Source of the DNA: Lonicera japonica
Taxonomy: Eukaryota > Streptophyta > Magnoliopsida > Dipsacales > Caprifoliaceae
DNA length: 64,000 nucleotides
Reading direction: 5' to 3'
Assembly: GCA_021464415.1 (NCBI GenBank)
Contig: CM038464.1
Location: 56,347,328 to 56,411,327, forward strand
Each line of letters starts with the position of its first letter. Within the stretch, counting starts at the first letter, position 1. Shown here piece after piece: positions 31,203-43,700 of this stretch. A program made the position numbers and the translations under genes. The notes beneath the pieces were generated by a model. The model did no database searches. It saw only the letters and a list, made by a program, of their open reading frames with translations, and was not told where the DNA came from.

Positions 31203-33494
31203 CTAGCTTGGTTCCCACATGACCGCAAACGGGCTCCTAACAACATGTCTGTCACTTTCCCAAGAAACGGACCCGAAAACAATTTCTTGAAAGTTAAGAA
31301 CAACAGAGTTGCTCTCAAAGATAACTGTGTAGCTTTGCTTATCAAAGTATTTGTTGAAGATCATTTTCGTTGGTTTTACACTCACTTTCACTTTCTCACC
31401 TTCATAATTCACAATTCTAGCTTCGTAAACTTCACCCATAAATTCCCCAACATTAGTAACCGTTCTTTTCAACTCTCGAATCTCCCCTTTCAATCTGAAC
31501 ACCACGGAGAATGATGGGTAGTTGAGCTCACTTGATGAACTCTTAGTACCCGGGCAACTTACTGGAGCAAAAAGTTTAATCTGATTTTCGGTGTAGTTCA
31601 AGCTGCACAAGAATCTTATATAATCTGATTCATTTGCATCGTATATTAGCCCAGGATCCCCAGCTTGTTGTGGATTAACGTGCCCGGCTCCAATTGCGAG
31701 TGCATTTGTGGGACCCATATCCTCGTACCTAGCAATCAGACGGTCCTGGTTGTCAGTCGTAGACGCAGTGGTCATGAGTGCTGATCTAATGGCTGCAGCA
31801 GTCCAATCGGGGTGATTAGCACGAATCAGAGCAGCCAAACCGGCCACGTGGGGGCAAGCCATTGAGGTACCCGAGTCCGTGTTGAACTTCACTCTCCTTG
31901 GATCATTTAAGGAACGCGTTGGAGATATATTAGAAGGCCAGGCTGCTAAAATGTTGAGGCCCGGGGCTATAAGATCGGGCTTTAGGACCTCTTTAACAAT
32001 TGGGTTTGGACCCCTTGCAGAAAAGCTCGAGGTGATTGGGGCTCTCTCCTTGCCTATAACTGTATTAGTATTATGACTTTCGAAGCTTGCAGTTGGATTT
32101 TGGGTCGAGTTGATATAAGATAGAAGGGCTAGTGTTTCTTTGTAACCTATTGTAGCAGCAGGCAATGTGTAGGCAATAGCAAGAAGTTCTTCTCCTTCTA
32201 TCAAATGATTCAATTGAATCAGCCCAGCTCCACCTCCTGCTTGAATTATAACTCCATTTTCAACTGCACGCGCTTTCGTGGTGTTGCATATGACTATCTT
32301 CCGTGTGACATTCGGTGGAATCATTCTGCAGCTTCCAAGGAAAACAAGGGGAAAACTAGCACTAGTACTATTTCAGTCAGCATAAAGTGAAGAACCGATA
32401 AAAGTTACATTGTTTCCAAGCCGAATTCGAACCGGGAATACACGGTCCATCGAACCGGCCCCGACTGTGGTTATCCATGGTGCAGTGTTGTGAACCGAGT
32501 ATGGGTAAGGCCCAGAGTTTCCCCCCGAGCAAGCGACGAAAATATTCCTTTTCATTGCCGCAAAAGCCCCTTTTGCTATGGCATTTTCGTGGTAAGGTTG
32601 GTCTTTTGACCCGAGCGAGATCGACAGCACATCTACTCCATCCGCTATTGCGCTTGCAATTGCAGCAATGATGTCCGAATCCACACAAAAGAACCCACAC
32701 ACCTTATACATTGCCACCCTGGCCTTTGTCGCGATTCCACGAGCGTGTCCTTCAGCAAAACCGAACAAACTAACTCGTGTAACCTCAGCACCAGCAGCGG
32801 TTGAGGCCGTGTGTGTACCGTGCCCTACCTCATCTCGCGGGGACTGGTAAATACTGAAGGATTCGACCGATCCCCCCGAAATGTGCCTCTCCATTCCCTT
32901 GAGAAAGAACCTTGCTCCAATAAGTTTCTTGTTGCAATGGCTAGAACTAAATGCGGTCCCGTTTTCACACGTGCCTTTCCACCTAGAAGGGACCGGACCT
33001 AGTCCACCGTCGTTGAAGCTCTCGCTCTCGGGCCAAATCCCAGAGTCAACAATGCCTATTATGACTCTTTCACCAAAATTCGTATCGTTCCAAAGGCCGT
33101 AGTTTGCGTTTAGGCCAAGAAAGTCTGGTGACCGGGTGGTGTCAAGTCAAACTGTGGCCATATCCTCAGTCACGGCTAAGACTCCGGGCACATTTGCTAA
33201 TCTGTCGGCTTCTTGATCAGTTAATCTTGCTGCAAATCCTTGCAAGACTATATCATAGGTGTAAAATATTCAGGCGCTAGTGATCGAATCTATTTCGGGG
33301 TCGGTGAGTGAATGGATAATAGAACTATACCACTCGTCTTGAGTCGAGAACAAAGATGGCCTTGAATGAATATCGGTATGTATAATGTAACTAGATATTG
33401 TTAGCTCGGCTGCCTTTAAGAGATTGAAAGAGGAGAAGAGTGTGCACATTACGACAAGAGGAGTGAAGAAATTGCAGCGGAATTTGTGAGCCAT
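31203..33494 (-). pseudogene. Subtilisin-like serine protease (SBT1-type) with three in-frame TGA codons
   Basis: Minus-strand translation from ATG 33494 to TAG 31203 gives 763 codons, the usual length of an intronless plant subtilase, in one uninterrupted frame without indels. It has a signal peptide, an I9 propeptide, catalytic Asp150 (GIVDSG), His225 (GHGTHT), oxyanion Asn326 (SGGNSGP), Ser544 (SGTSMACPHVAG) and a C-terminal fibronectin-III-like domain. Only three codons stop it: 75 (33270-33272), 116 (33147-33149) and 374 (32373-32375), all TGA. Family members secrete these proteases to the apoplast. I call it a young pseudogene. Sequencing error or a null allele are alternatives; programmed readthrough is unlikely at three sites. 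Confidence 0.88.
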
Positions 33495-34920
33495 TGGGTA
33501 AATCTAACTCAAGATGAGAGTGGGGCGAATTGCTAAGCCGGATTACGGTCCCTTTATCGATAACTAGCATTCGACGAGACACGATTGTCGTGCCTAATTG
33601 TTTAGGAGTGTAATGAGGTGTTCTTGCTTTATGTATTAGAGATCAGCAGTTTTTCATGAACTAGTTGCTTGTGTTCTTACTTTTTTTTGGTTTAACTTTT
33701 AAAGCAGACCTATCATTCACATTTGGCTTCTTACCAACGTATTGCAGTTGTATTGATTAGTTTGGATCACATTGAAACTCATAGGAACCTACTTTTGTGT
33801 CTTTTGTAGCTTTCTAAAGATTCTCCTCATCTCATGTTCTTCATTTTGCTTCAACCTGATCCATTAAAACAGAACACATCTACTAATTCTTTTGACAAAA
33901 TTCACTCGACCACCATGTAATGAGATACGACAGAATAACACGAAACAAAATTGACATGAAACTGAAAGAACTGATGCTCGTGTCAACAAGTTTTAACGCG
34001 GCCTAAAATGTTTTCTGCTTGTGCTATTATATTAACACAAAATAGAAATAATATTGTGTTAATTGTGTCGTGTGTAAATCACACTTAAATGTAATCAAAG
34101 TAGATGTTTTTTTATAGTTTTTTTTAGAATGCAAATGATATAATCATGTATATTATGTTATATCATGTTCATACTAGATAAAAATAACACAAACACGTTT
34201 CATGCAGTGTCCGTGTCTTTATAATACTAGTTTTTGACATGTTATTTATTTCATTTTATGTCATGCAAAAACACGAGACATAAATTCAAATTGTCACCCT
34301 TAATCCCTCGGCTTCTGCTGGCGAACATTGTTTGGTACTTTAATTAGAGGCCTTTTGATACTCCTTTAATCTTATATTAAGAAAATCCATTTAATATTTA
34401 ATGTTTGCACTTTCTATGAAAAATTATGAAAGTTGATGTAAAATTGAAGATTCTCTTACCATGGCCCACCAAAAAATGTGACACCTTGATAACAAAGGAA
34501 TGCTCCACGTAGTAAGACACCTGTCAAGTCTCTAAAATAAAATACTCGTCTCAGCATGATGATTGAACACGTGTCTCATAAATTACCACCGTGAGATTCT
34601 AGTCGGTAATATTTTATTTAATTTAAAAAAAAACCTTCAAATCTCATTCTTTTATTACATTAATAATATTATTTTATTTTATTTCTCTTATTACAACAAT
34701 AATAGAATTTAGTTTTACTTTCCTTCTATAAATTTAGTTCTCTCATAATGGTAACTTATTTTAATTTTAAAATATTATGGCTCGTGAAAATTTATAATAC
34801 GACCTCTGAACCTTAACATTTAGTTTGGAGGTTTAAAATATTGGTAGAAGTTCTTATTATTCATTTACTTCTATACGATAATAATTTATGTCGTGTGTCT
34901 CTTTATTTTATACTAAATAT
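33495..34920. other. Intergenic region upstream of the subtilase
   Basis: AT-rich, no gene recognised. It would contain the subtilase promoter near 33500-33700; no clear minus-strand TATA box was found. Nothing else stands out. Confidence 0.5.
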
Positions 34921-36200
34921 AGAAGGGTTCGTTTCAAAGTTGTCAGTACATTTTACGAGAAAATGGATAAATAGTAATGTAAGAAAAAAGGCTTCAAAAT
35001 AGCCTTTTTCTTACACGTTTGTTTACGAAATTAGGATTCTATAAGATTCAAGAATTATATTATGGATTGGAAAGGCGTTAAGCACACGTTCCGCCCTTTC
35101 GGTCTTTAGTGGTCTTATATATTTATTCTATATTGAAAAACTTAGATGTTTTTACTGATATTTTACTACTTTTTAGAATTATCTTATGAAAACTTAATTT
35201 TGGAAAAAACGGAGAAAGGCATAAAAACCTTGTATTCCTTGATCTGATATTTAGTTTTGTCAAAGTCTATTTACTAATGACAAAAGTTTATTTTATCTAT
35301 TTAGAAAATTTGATATTGATTCGGTATTATTTTCTCATATAACAATATCAATTATCTCATTGGTTAATTCATAAAAGATCGAATCTTATCGGAATTGATT
35401 TGATGTGGAATTGAACTCTTGAGAGAGCATATCAGATATATTGTAGTCTACGTTGAAGACAAAATATATCCGAGTGTAATTCCTAAGTAAGTTTATCAGT
35501 CCGGATTTTGAAAGCTTAGTTTTATCCTGATAATAATGGCTTACCTCTTCCGGTTTTACAAATAATTTTCATCAGGGTTTTGAAAAAATAGGTTTCATTT
35601 GAAAACGATAGAATATCAGTAACTTGACAATAAATTTATTCAACTAAAAAGTGGATAGAAGAACAGGTATAATAAGTCTACATCTATGAATATTAAACAA
35701 TTACAGTAAAACAAGTATACAAATATATAGTTAAATACTATAAGAGACTTTAATTACCTTTTTTACGATATATATAAAAGAATGAAAAAGAGAAAATATA
35801 ATGCGGTAGAGAAAATCTCAAGTGAATATCGCTTACCTTCTCTAGATATTTTCAAAAATTCGATTCTAGAATATAATACTTCGAGTGTCGAAAATGGACT
35901 CGAGAATTCCTCAGAAGTTAGACAAATATACAAAGTGAACTTGAATTCACTTGAAAATTAGAAAGTCAAATAGAATAATAGGAATTTCTAAGGTCAAAAT
36001 TCTAGAATATAACCTATGGGGATGTATGCCTATTTATAGTATTAGAAATGATTTGTTGCGCGACAATCAGCAACAAATTACCATTTGTCGTGCGATAGAT
36101 GGCCACATGTCACTTTTCACTTGAATGCTTAAATCTAAAATGTAATAAATATAACTAATAAATATAAGACTTTTATGATTGAATGATTGTTGCGCGACAA
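34921..36200 (-). repeat. Old LTR of the same Tat-like family (fragment or solo LTR)
   Basis: It aligns colinearly with 14420-15730 of the young LTR, for example cgccctttcggtct (35093) and ttattctat(a/g)ttgaaaaactta (35123). A minus-strand TATA box (36031-36038) sits 15 bases from TGTTGCGCGACA (36054-36065). Two further degenerate boxes follow at 36086 (TGTCGTGCGATA) and 36188. Many CpG sites of the young LTR are TG or CA here. The outer 140 bases of the left end are missing and the right end is unclear. No internal retroelement region adjoins, so a solo LTR or truncated copy is likely. Confidence 0.78.
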
Positions 36201-37316
36201 TCAGCAACAAATTACCACATGTAATAAATATAACGTTGAAATTTATGATTGAATGCTTAAATCTAATAGATTTTAAGCTCAAGTTTCACTTGAATGTAGG
36301 GTGTCCGGTAAAGAAGTAAAATTTTTATGTAATGAAAAAGTAGAATATATAAATATATTGACAATTTATATATGGTTCTTTGCTTCTTTTATTTAATGTA
36401 CATGAGTCCAAGCCAAACAAAGCAAGGAAGCTAATAGAGATCCAAAACAGATCGAGAAGAATTGCTAGGGGTCCAAAGAAAGACAATTCATCGAGATCAA
36501 AGGGAATAGTGGACGAATAAGGGCAATCAAAATTGTATTCCCCAGATTATTCAATCAAACTAACAAACAACCAAGAACAGCAGCAGCAACAACAGGAACA
36601 AGGGAATTTGTATTCCCCCGATTACGCAATTCAAGTAAGGCAAAACAACAAACAGAGAAGAAGAATCCAAGGAAGTAGTAGTGTATCTATGATAATATAT
36701 CAGAATCGGTAGCGTACGTGACACATATGCAATATAATATTAAATCATTTCTTAGATTATGTATAAAAATTTAAAATAAAATAAGCACATAGCAACGCGT
36801 GTCTTCCGTGTGTTTATGGGTTTGAGTTTTTATTTGAGTATTATTTTGATCGTAACTTACAAAGCCCGAAGGGTAATTTTGTAATTTCAAACTTCTCAAA
36901 AGTTCTTTTCTCAATTCACATATAGCATAGTTAGTATGGAAGATAAGGGACAAAACCAAGATATAAGACCGTGGGCCACATATTTAGTAGGCAAAAAAAT
37001 TGTTGAATAATTTTTATTCACTAATTATTCTTGTCATTACTTATGTTGCTTTTATGATGATCAAATTTATTATATTTATAAAGTGTGATAAATTTATAAA
37101 TTTTTTAAAAAAATATTTTTATTAAGTTTATTTGAGCGGAATATCTTGATTTTACTTTTATTGTTAATAATTTATTTGACTTAATCAACTAATAAATATA
37201 AGACTTTTGATAAAGTATTAAATTATTTTTATTTGGTCAACTAAAGGTCTGAGAGTAAATTTTGGAGGACATTGTATACAAGTAAGTTAAATGAAAATAA
37301 ATGTAATATATATACT
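36201..37316. other. Intergenic AT-rich DNA
   Basis: No gene recognised. A CAG/CAA-rich patch occurs at 36575-36605. Remaining sequence is AT-rich without clear transposon ends. Confidence 0.5.
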
Positions 37317-38021
37317 AGAAATTAGGTAGAAGGGCTTATTATACATTGATTTTTACCAAAAATCCAATGAATAATATTTTTTTGAATGAAGGGCCTATTT
37401 TTAATTGGTAATTTGAATGAAGGGCCTATTTTTAATTGGTAATTAGTGTAAGAGGCCTATTTTGTTTTATATTTTAAATGAATGTATTTGAATAAATTTA
37501 AATATCATTTAATTAATAAAAACATGTTATGTATTACCTAAATTACCCCTTTTTATGAAATTTTCACAAAAAATATGGACTGCAAAGTTCATATTGCAAT
37601 AAAATATGAACTGCAATATGAACTGCAAAGTTCATATTGCAGTGAAATATGTACTGCAATATGAACTTTGCACTAAAAATATGGACTGCAAAGTTCACAT
37701 TGCAGTAAAATATGGACTGCAATATGAACTTTGCACTAAAAATATGGACTGCAAAGTTCACATTGCAGTGAAATATGGACTGCAAAGTTTACATTGCAGT
37801 GAAATATAGACTGCAAAGTTCATATTGCAATCCATATTTTAATGCATATTGATATTTTTTTAGTTTATTTTAAGGGTTGGGATGTCATTTTATAATGAAA
37901 AAAAAAGACACATGTCATATTATCAATAAAATAAAAAATAGGCCCTTTATTTTAAAAAAAATTATTCCTTGGCCTTAGTGTGAAAATCTTTCTCTAATAA
38001 GCCCTTTTTTTTAATTGCCCC
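37317..38021 (+). mobile_element. MITE family M, copy C
   Basis: Same orientation as copy A, and the largest of the three. The ends are imperfect inverted repeats (AAGGGCTTATTA at left, TAATAAGCCCTT at right), with AAGGGCCTATTTTT blocks inside. The left block is duplicated at 37390-37440. The centre (37570-37845) has the longest run of the alternating TGCAAAGTTCATATTGCAGT modules. ATATATA on both sides may be the target duplication. Confidence 0.78.
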
Positions 38022-38859
38022 ATATATATAAAAGTGAGTTGCAAAATCTGAGGGGGTGCAATGCCCCTCCAATCACAGACTAGTTTCCCCGGAAATATAG
38101 ATATATATTTAACTCACCAAATGCATTTTCAAGCATAAATGCATAATAACCATTAATGCTAGAGCGTGGGGAATAGTCTAGTCGAAAAACACTCTCCTAA
38201 GTCCGGTTTCACCTAAGTTCAAATCTCACCTACAGTATTAAGATTTAAGTTGCCTACAGCATTAAGATTTAAGTTGCTTAACCCTTCTTTTATTAGTTGT
38301 TGGTGCATTGTAAAAAGAAGAAATTTAAATTATTATTATTTAAACAAAAACAAACCGGGTAGCAATTAATACTTAGTTGGAGAAATGGGATTCTCACCTT
38401 TTCTTTTTTTTGTTTGATTAGTTGTGTATAAGCATGTAATCGCTGTAATGGTTGTATTCAAATTTTCGTGCATTGTCAATAATTTTGTGAATTTTGTAGT
38501 AGATTGGTAAGTGTTAGACGGCATCTAAAAAAGTGGAAGGGATTGAAGTTCGAATTCATCCATGTAATTCAAAAAATAATTTGTACATATCAGAGAGCCT
38601 TAGAACATGAGGTGGAGCTAGCAATTTTAAGAGACAAATTAAATAGTAATAATATATTTTTATGAAACTAGAGGGATAAAATAGTACCAATAGGATTTTC
38701 TCGAGAAAATTTAAAGGGACAATAATATTACACTAATCTCGAGTCAGACGCACAATGTCTAAGAATGTTATGAATCAGAGATCCTCTTGCTTTGTGCTCT
38801 TGGACTGAGATCGTTTGGAGGTCTAGCCCTTTTAACTTTATTATTGATAAGTAATTTTT
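38022..38859. other. Intergenic; possible SINE fragment near 38161-38260
   Basis: Near 38165-38235 a plus-strand segment with an A-box-like (TAGTCTAGTCG) and B-box-like (GTTCAAATCTC) pair resembles a tRNA-derived SINE head. It is followed by a 22-bp direct repeat (ttaagatttaagttgc(c/t)). No target duplication was found. The remainder shows nothing recognisable. Confidence 0.35.
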
Positions 38860-39563
38860 TTCTAGAATCGAGTGTTGGATGGCATTATATTTTGATTATT
38901 TTGATGATCCATAGATAGCTCCAGTTAACGCTATTACTCTTTTTGATTGTATTTGTTGGTATATTTGGAAGGCTCGCAGCGTCGGGGTGTTTGATGATAT
39001 TTGGCCAAATCTAGATTATGTTGTTTCAAAAGTAGTAGCTCTTTCAGTTGAAGTTTTTTCGGCTTCGTCTAATTTTTCTCTGCCCAGGTGGTACGCGCGT
39101 TGTCCTGGTCCCAGTCTCCCGTCTAGGAAGGCTCCTTGTCCAGAATTTGTGAAGTTAAATTATGACGATGCTTTAATGGTCAATTAAATTTCGGTGGTGC
39201 TGCTGCTTTTGTTGCTAGGGATTTGTGTGGCAATTTTATCGATGGCAGATCGGAGTCTTTTGCTTGTTCTTCTTCTTTTATGGCAGAAGCAAACGCCATT
39301 AAGATGGCTATTGAATTTGGATCGTTACTACCTTTTTCTCAGGTGATTACCTAGTCTGACTTTAAAGTGGTGATTGATGCTATTCGAGGATCATCCTCTT
39401 TTGTTCAGTGGGACTCAATTGGAATTTTAGATGATATCGCTCTTGTTGCATGTGTTTTTGAAGTAACTGAATTTGCATTTGCCCCTCGTTCTATTAATAG
39501 AGTTGCACATTGGTTTGCTTTTTATGAGAAGAATGCCAATCCTCTCGAAAGATTGGTTCTCTA
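38860..39563 (+). pseudogene. LINE-type remnant: zf-RVT and RNase H-like C-terminus
   Basis: Conceptual reading gives a CICWYIWKARSVGVFDDIWPN zinc-knuckle-region motif (zf-RVT type), then PEFVKLNYD..FGGAAAFVARD and MAEANAIKMAIEFG, as in the RNase H-like domain (RVT_3) of plant LINEs. It continues SDFKVVIDAIRG and ends AHWFAFYEKNANPLERLVL before TAA at 39563. A frameshift near 39170 and a TAG near 39354 break it, along with an earlier stop near 38920. There is no upstream reverse transcriptase, so the copy is 5'-truncated or the domain stands alone. Confidence 0.72.
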
Positions 39564-39943
39564 ATATTCCTTTGCAGATGTCTAATATTTTGGTTTCTAT
39601 ACATATGTTTGTACCTATTTCAGTATCAATAGATATTTATTCTTACTTTTTAGTAATTTTAGTTATTCATTCATCTTATTATAGTGAAAAAAATAATAGA
39701 AAATTCGGGTGAGGAACCAGAGCAATTTTTTTTAACAACTATAATTTATTATCTCTTCAATATTATCCCATTCAAATTTGGGCGAGAAAATATTATCTTA
39801 TTTGTTGGAAATATATTTCATGTGAAGAAACAAACCACAATTTCACCTGTTAGTTTTGTACTCAAAATAGCATGAATTTATCATTCATATAAATCTTACC
39901 TACATTCTCTTCTCAAACTAGTCTAGCTAGTCCAGTAAATGGC

Positions 39944-40065
39944 AATTTGAGAAGGGTTGTCGCTCTGTTAGCACTCCATTACTTGCTTTCGGTCACATAT
40001 ACATTTGTGACTGATACGTGGCAAAAAAAATTGGAGTGCTAACATAGCGACAACCCTTCTAAATT
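39944..40065. mobile_element. Short near-perfect inverted repeat (122 bp hairpin, MITE-like)
   Basis: The arms AGAAGGGTTGTCGCTCTGTTA..GCACTCCA (from 39950) and TGGAGTGC..TAACATAGCGACAACCCTTCT (to 40060) pair over about 34 bp with one or two mismatches. The loop contains a second small inverted repeat, GTCACA..TGTGAC. It could be a small MITE or a miRNA-like foldback. No clear target duplication is visible. Confidence 0.7.
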
Positions 40066-40752
40066 AAGCGCACCCGGGAATTTGTATGCATGTAATTTGT
40101 GAAGTAACAAATTATGTTGTTAACTGCTATCTTATATCTCTTTCTTCACTCATCTTTCTAACCAATGTTTGTATATATATAGGATAAATTTCAATCAAGG
40201 TCTTAATTTAAGAATCTTTAGTCACGGATTGGGCATTAACTGAACATATATATTTCAATATTATTTAGTCTAACCCACTTACCGATTGAATTCTTTTATG
40301 AAATTGATAGAGATGATCTACTAATTGTATAGAACATTTTCACCAAGTTTCGTAAAAAAATCCATCCATTTGACCCCTGAAAATGCCCAATCCATAACTT
40401 AAGACAATCTGCATTTGAAGTTTATCCTATACATATATATATATATATATATATAGATGCATAGAATGCGAACATGCAGAAATGAGAACAAAAAATAGCA
40501 AGCCTTTTCCCATTCAAGATCAAACATAAATACTGTCAATCAATTCAAATGGACATTCGTCCCTTTACACAAAAATTGAAGAGTAGAAAGAAAGAAAAAA
40601 AAAATACTGTGACAATTAGCCCCAGATTAGAAGGCTCCGAAACCAATTAATGCCAGAGAAGAAACAATGGAAAATCAACAGTGGAGTCATAAGAACAAAA
40701 AAATATTAATTCCAACACATGTACAAAAAAGGACAAAAAAAAAAAATTCCCT
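40066..40752. other. 3' flank of the receptor kinase gene
   Basis: Noncoding. It holds a (TA)n run at about 40433-40457. Because the kinase gene runs leftward, its 3' UTR and polyadenylation site should lie roughly 40500-40752; A-rich stretches near 40590 and 40735 read as T-rich on the sense strand. Confidence 0.5.
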
Positions 40753-43700
40753 TCAAACTGATATAGAACAAATATCTTCAAACACCTGTCTGATATTAGG
40801 CCTTTCATTTACCGGCAGAATACATTTGATCGATATTGCAAGTAATTCGTCCATTGCTTTCGAATTCTCCTCTCCCCCACCTATATCTCGGTCAATACAG
40901 TCCATTCCTCTCCCTTCTTGATCGCAGAGCCGGACCCAATCAGTCAAATCGACGGCTCCTGATTGACCAGAGATGATGTCACCGGCACTTCTCCGGGTCA
41001 ACAACTCCATAAGAATTACTCCAAATGCGTACACGTCGGCCTTGAAAGACGGGATTGGTTTGGAGGTGGTGGTGAGTTCTGGGGCCCGGTAACCGAGGGC
41101 CCCTAGGTTTAGTATCTGCTCGGCAATGCCGGTCGGGGTCATTAACCGGTGGAGACCAAAGTCGGTCAAACGAGCATCGTAATTCGGGCCGACCAATATT
41201 ATGTTCGTGGGTTTTAGGTTACCATGAGGAAGGCCTCGGTCGTGAAGGTACAAAAGACACCGAGCTACATCAACGGCGACTTTTAGCCTTTGGGTCAATG
41301 ATAAAAGGGAGTATCTCCGAGGTGTCGTCTCTGTGTAAGATATTTGTCAATGAAATGCCCAAAAGTAGAAGGAAAGTTGAGTAATTTATGAAATAATCTT
41401 GCGTATACAATTTGCATCAAGAAACTAGAGCTGTTAAAGAGAACCCGTCATTATATCCATTTATTCTGACACTAGTAAAAATCTAGAGCGTTAGTTTAAA
41501 TGTAGATCGCTCAGATCTTGACAAATAGTTTGTCTGAACGAGTCCTCACCAAAGGCAGAAACTGTCTACCAAAATTTGAGCCATCTAATTTTAAACTAAT
41601 GGTCCTGATTTACTAATTTACTCCAGAGTGAGTGAATATGTACAGCCCACGTGCCTCAGTCGAAGATCTGTGGGATTATATTATATTTCTTTCAGGATTG
41701 TGGGCTAGGGCATCTAGAATTTTTGATAGCTCTGAATGTTTTATGTTTAGTATTGATTGTGCTAGTTTTTTAGTTAAGTGAGCCCTGAGTGAGCAGTGGG
41801 TGTGATTGTTTGTTAGTCTGGTGGAATTCTCTTCCCCTAGTTTTGTTTTCTTGTTGCTTTTTTGGTGTTCGATTTTTCAAGTGGCTATAATATTTTGGTT
41901 TCTTATCAAAAAAAAATGTACAGCCCACGTGCAAGACCACCTGTGTGCTCAACTTGGATCACTTAAATGGCATCATTGTTTGTGAGGCAAAAGGTCCGGA
42001 GGAATTGAGTAGGCACAAACCCAAAACGGGTAATAACACAAACCCGTAAAAAAAGGGGTTGAGCTTTATAATGGCAAGCACAATGCTGATTTCAGAAAAG
42101 CTATCTCGAGTTCAGTAATATGTATTCTGTGTGATCCAAAAATGAACTTTATAATGGCAAGCAAGATGTGCCTGGTCAGATTAGCTACCTCGCGTTAAGT
42201 AACATGTATTTGAGTTTGAAAGAAGAGAAATAGAGAAGAATAAGAAGGAAGGAGGAAAAACCGGGAAACGTTTGTTCAACAAAAGCCCAAGTGTAAGACA
42301 CTGATATCATATGACACAATTATGTACTTTGAGCATCACTTAATTTGAATAACCCTAATATAGAAAAATTGATGAGGCATAATTTCTCTACATAAGATAA
42401 ATTTCACACAAAGGTCTGTTTATTAGAGCAAAAAGACAGCAAATCATTTTATGAAGCAGAGTATGAGAACCATAGAAGCAATTTGAATATGCACTTACCA
42501 TAAAGATGAAGAGCCAAGCTATCTCCCTGGATGTAGTCGGCTAAAACAAGCCTCTCTTGTTCTCTTGGGCCCCAATAATAAGCTCGCAAAGCTACAACAT
42601 TTGGATGCCTAATTGATCCAACCTTTTTAACTTCCTTCGCAAATTCTTTCTTATGTTTGACCAATCCCACGCGCAACCACTTCACAGTCAACATGTGCCC
42701 ACTATCTAGTGTAGCTTTGTATAGAGTGCCGTGGCTGCTTCTACCAAGAACTTCTGCCGGAGCTCGAGATAACTCCGCAGCTGTAAATGCAATAGAAGCA
42801 TCCAACAAGAACAATTCTCCGGCCAAACGGTCTGGCGAATACACATCCAACATTACGGGTTGTTCAATTGCCTCAATGAAACGGGGTGAGGAAGTTATAG
42901 GGGAACCTGGGGAGGATTTCCTTCCAGAGGGTACAGAGTCCATATCGATCAAATTAGGGTTTGTCGAGGCTGAACCTGCAGGCACAACGTGCTCGACAAT
43001 TTCTGTGCCAAACTCTGCTTGACCCGACAGTGTCCTCGAGTTTGAAGTTAGCAAGTGGTCATTAGAAAAACTTAAGGAAGTCGGAGGGTGGTCTACATTT
43101 GTGCTGAAATTGAAAAGTGAAGGCCGATTGAAAATTCCCGGTTTAATGTCTCTTCCAGTAGTTTCGCCAGTAAATCCACTTCCACGAAAATCTTGATGTT
43201 TTACTCGATAATAAATTATTAGAACGGAAGCAATCATAAGAGCAGCTCCAACAGAGGCAACTATGATGGCGATCCTTACACTAGACTTTGAGCTGTGATT
43301 ATTCCCTTTTCTATTATTAATAATTGGAGAAGGAACACCAATCTGAGATGGCCCACTAGGGACAATCAGCAATTCATTTCCAGGATGAAATGAAGAATCA
43401 GGAAAACTTCTCAAGTTTTCTGGGATTTTTCCAGATAAATCATTTTGGGACACATTAAATACCTTTAGACTGGAGGGGAGCTTATCTGGGATCTTACCAT
43501 TGAAACCATTGCTAGATAAATCAAGGTACTCCAAGGCACTAAGTTTATTCAATTCATCTGGTAGCTCCCCAGACAACTGATTCTTAGCAAGATTCAACAA
43601 TTTAAGCCTACCCAAGTTACCTATTTCCGAAGGTAGGGCACTTGTCAAAGCATTTTCTGAAAGGTCAAGGGACTCAATTGGTGGGTCCGATGATAGAAAT

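Noticed and set aside
31170..33102. Plus-strand open frames across the subtilase
   Set aside because: Shadows of the minus-strand subtilase reading frame; no independent similarity.
32373..33272. Reading the three TGA codons of the subtilase as selenocysteine or programmed readthrough
   Set aside because: Land plants lack the selenocysteine machinery, none of the positions is a catalytic cysteine, and readthrough at three sites would give almost no product.
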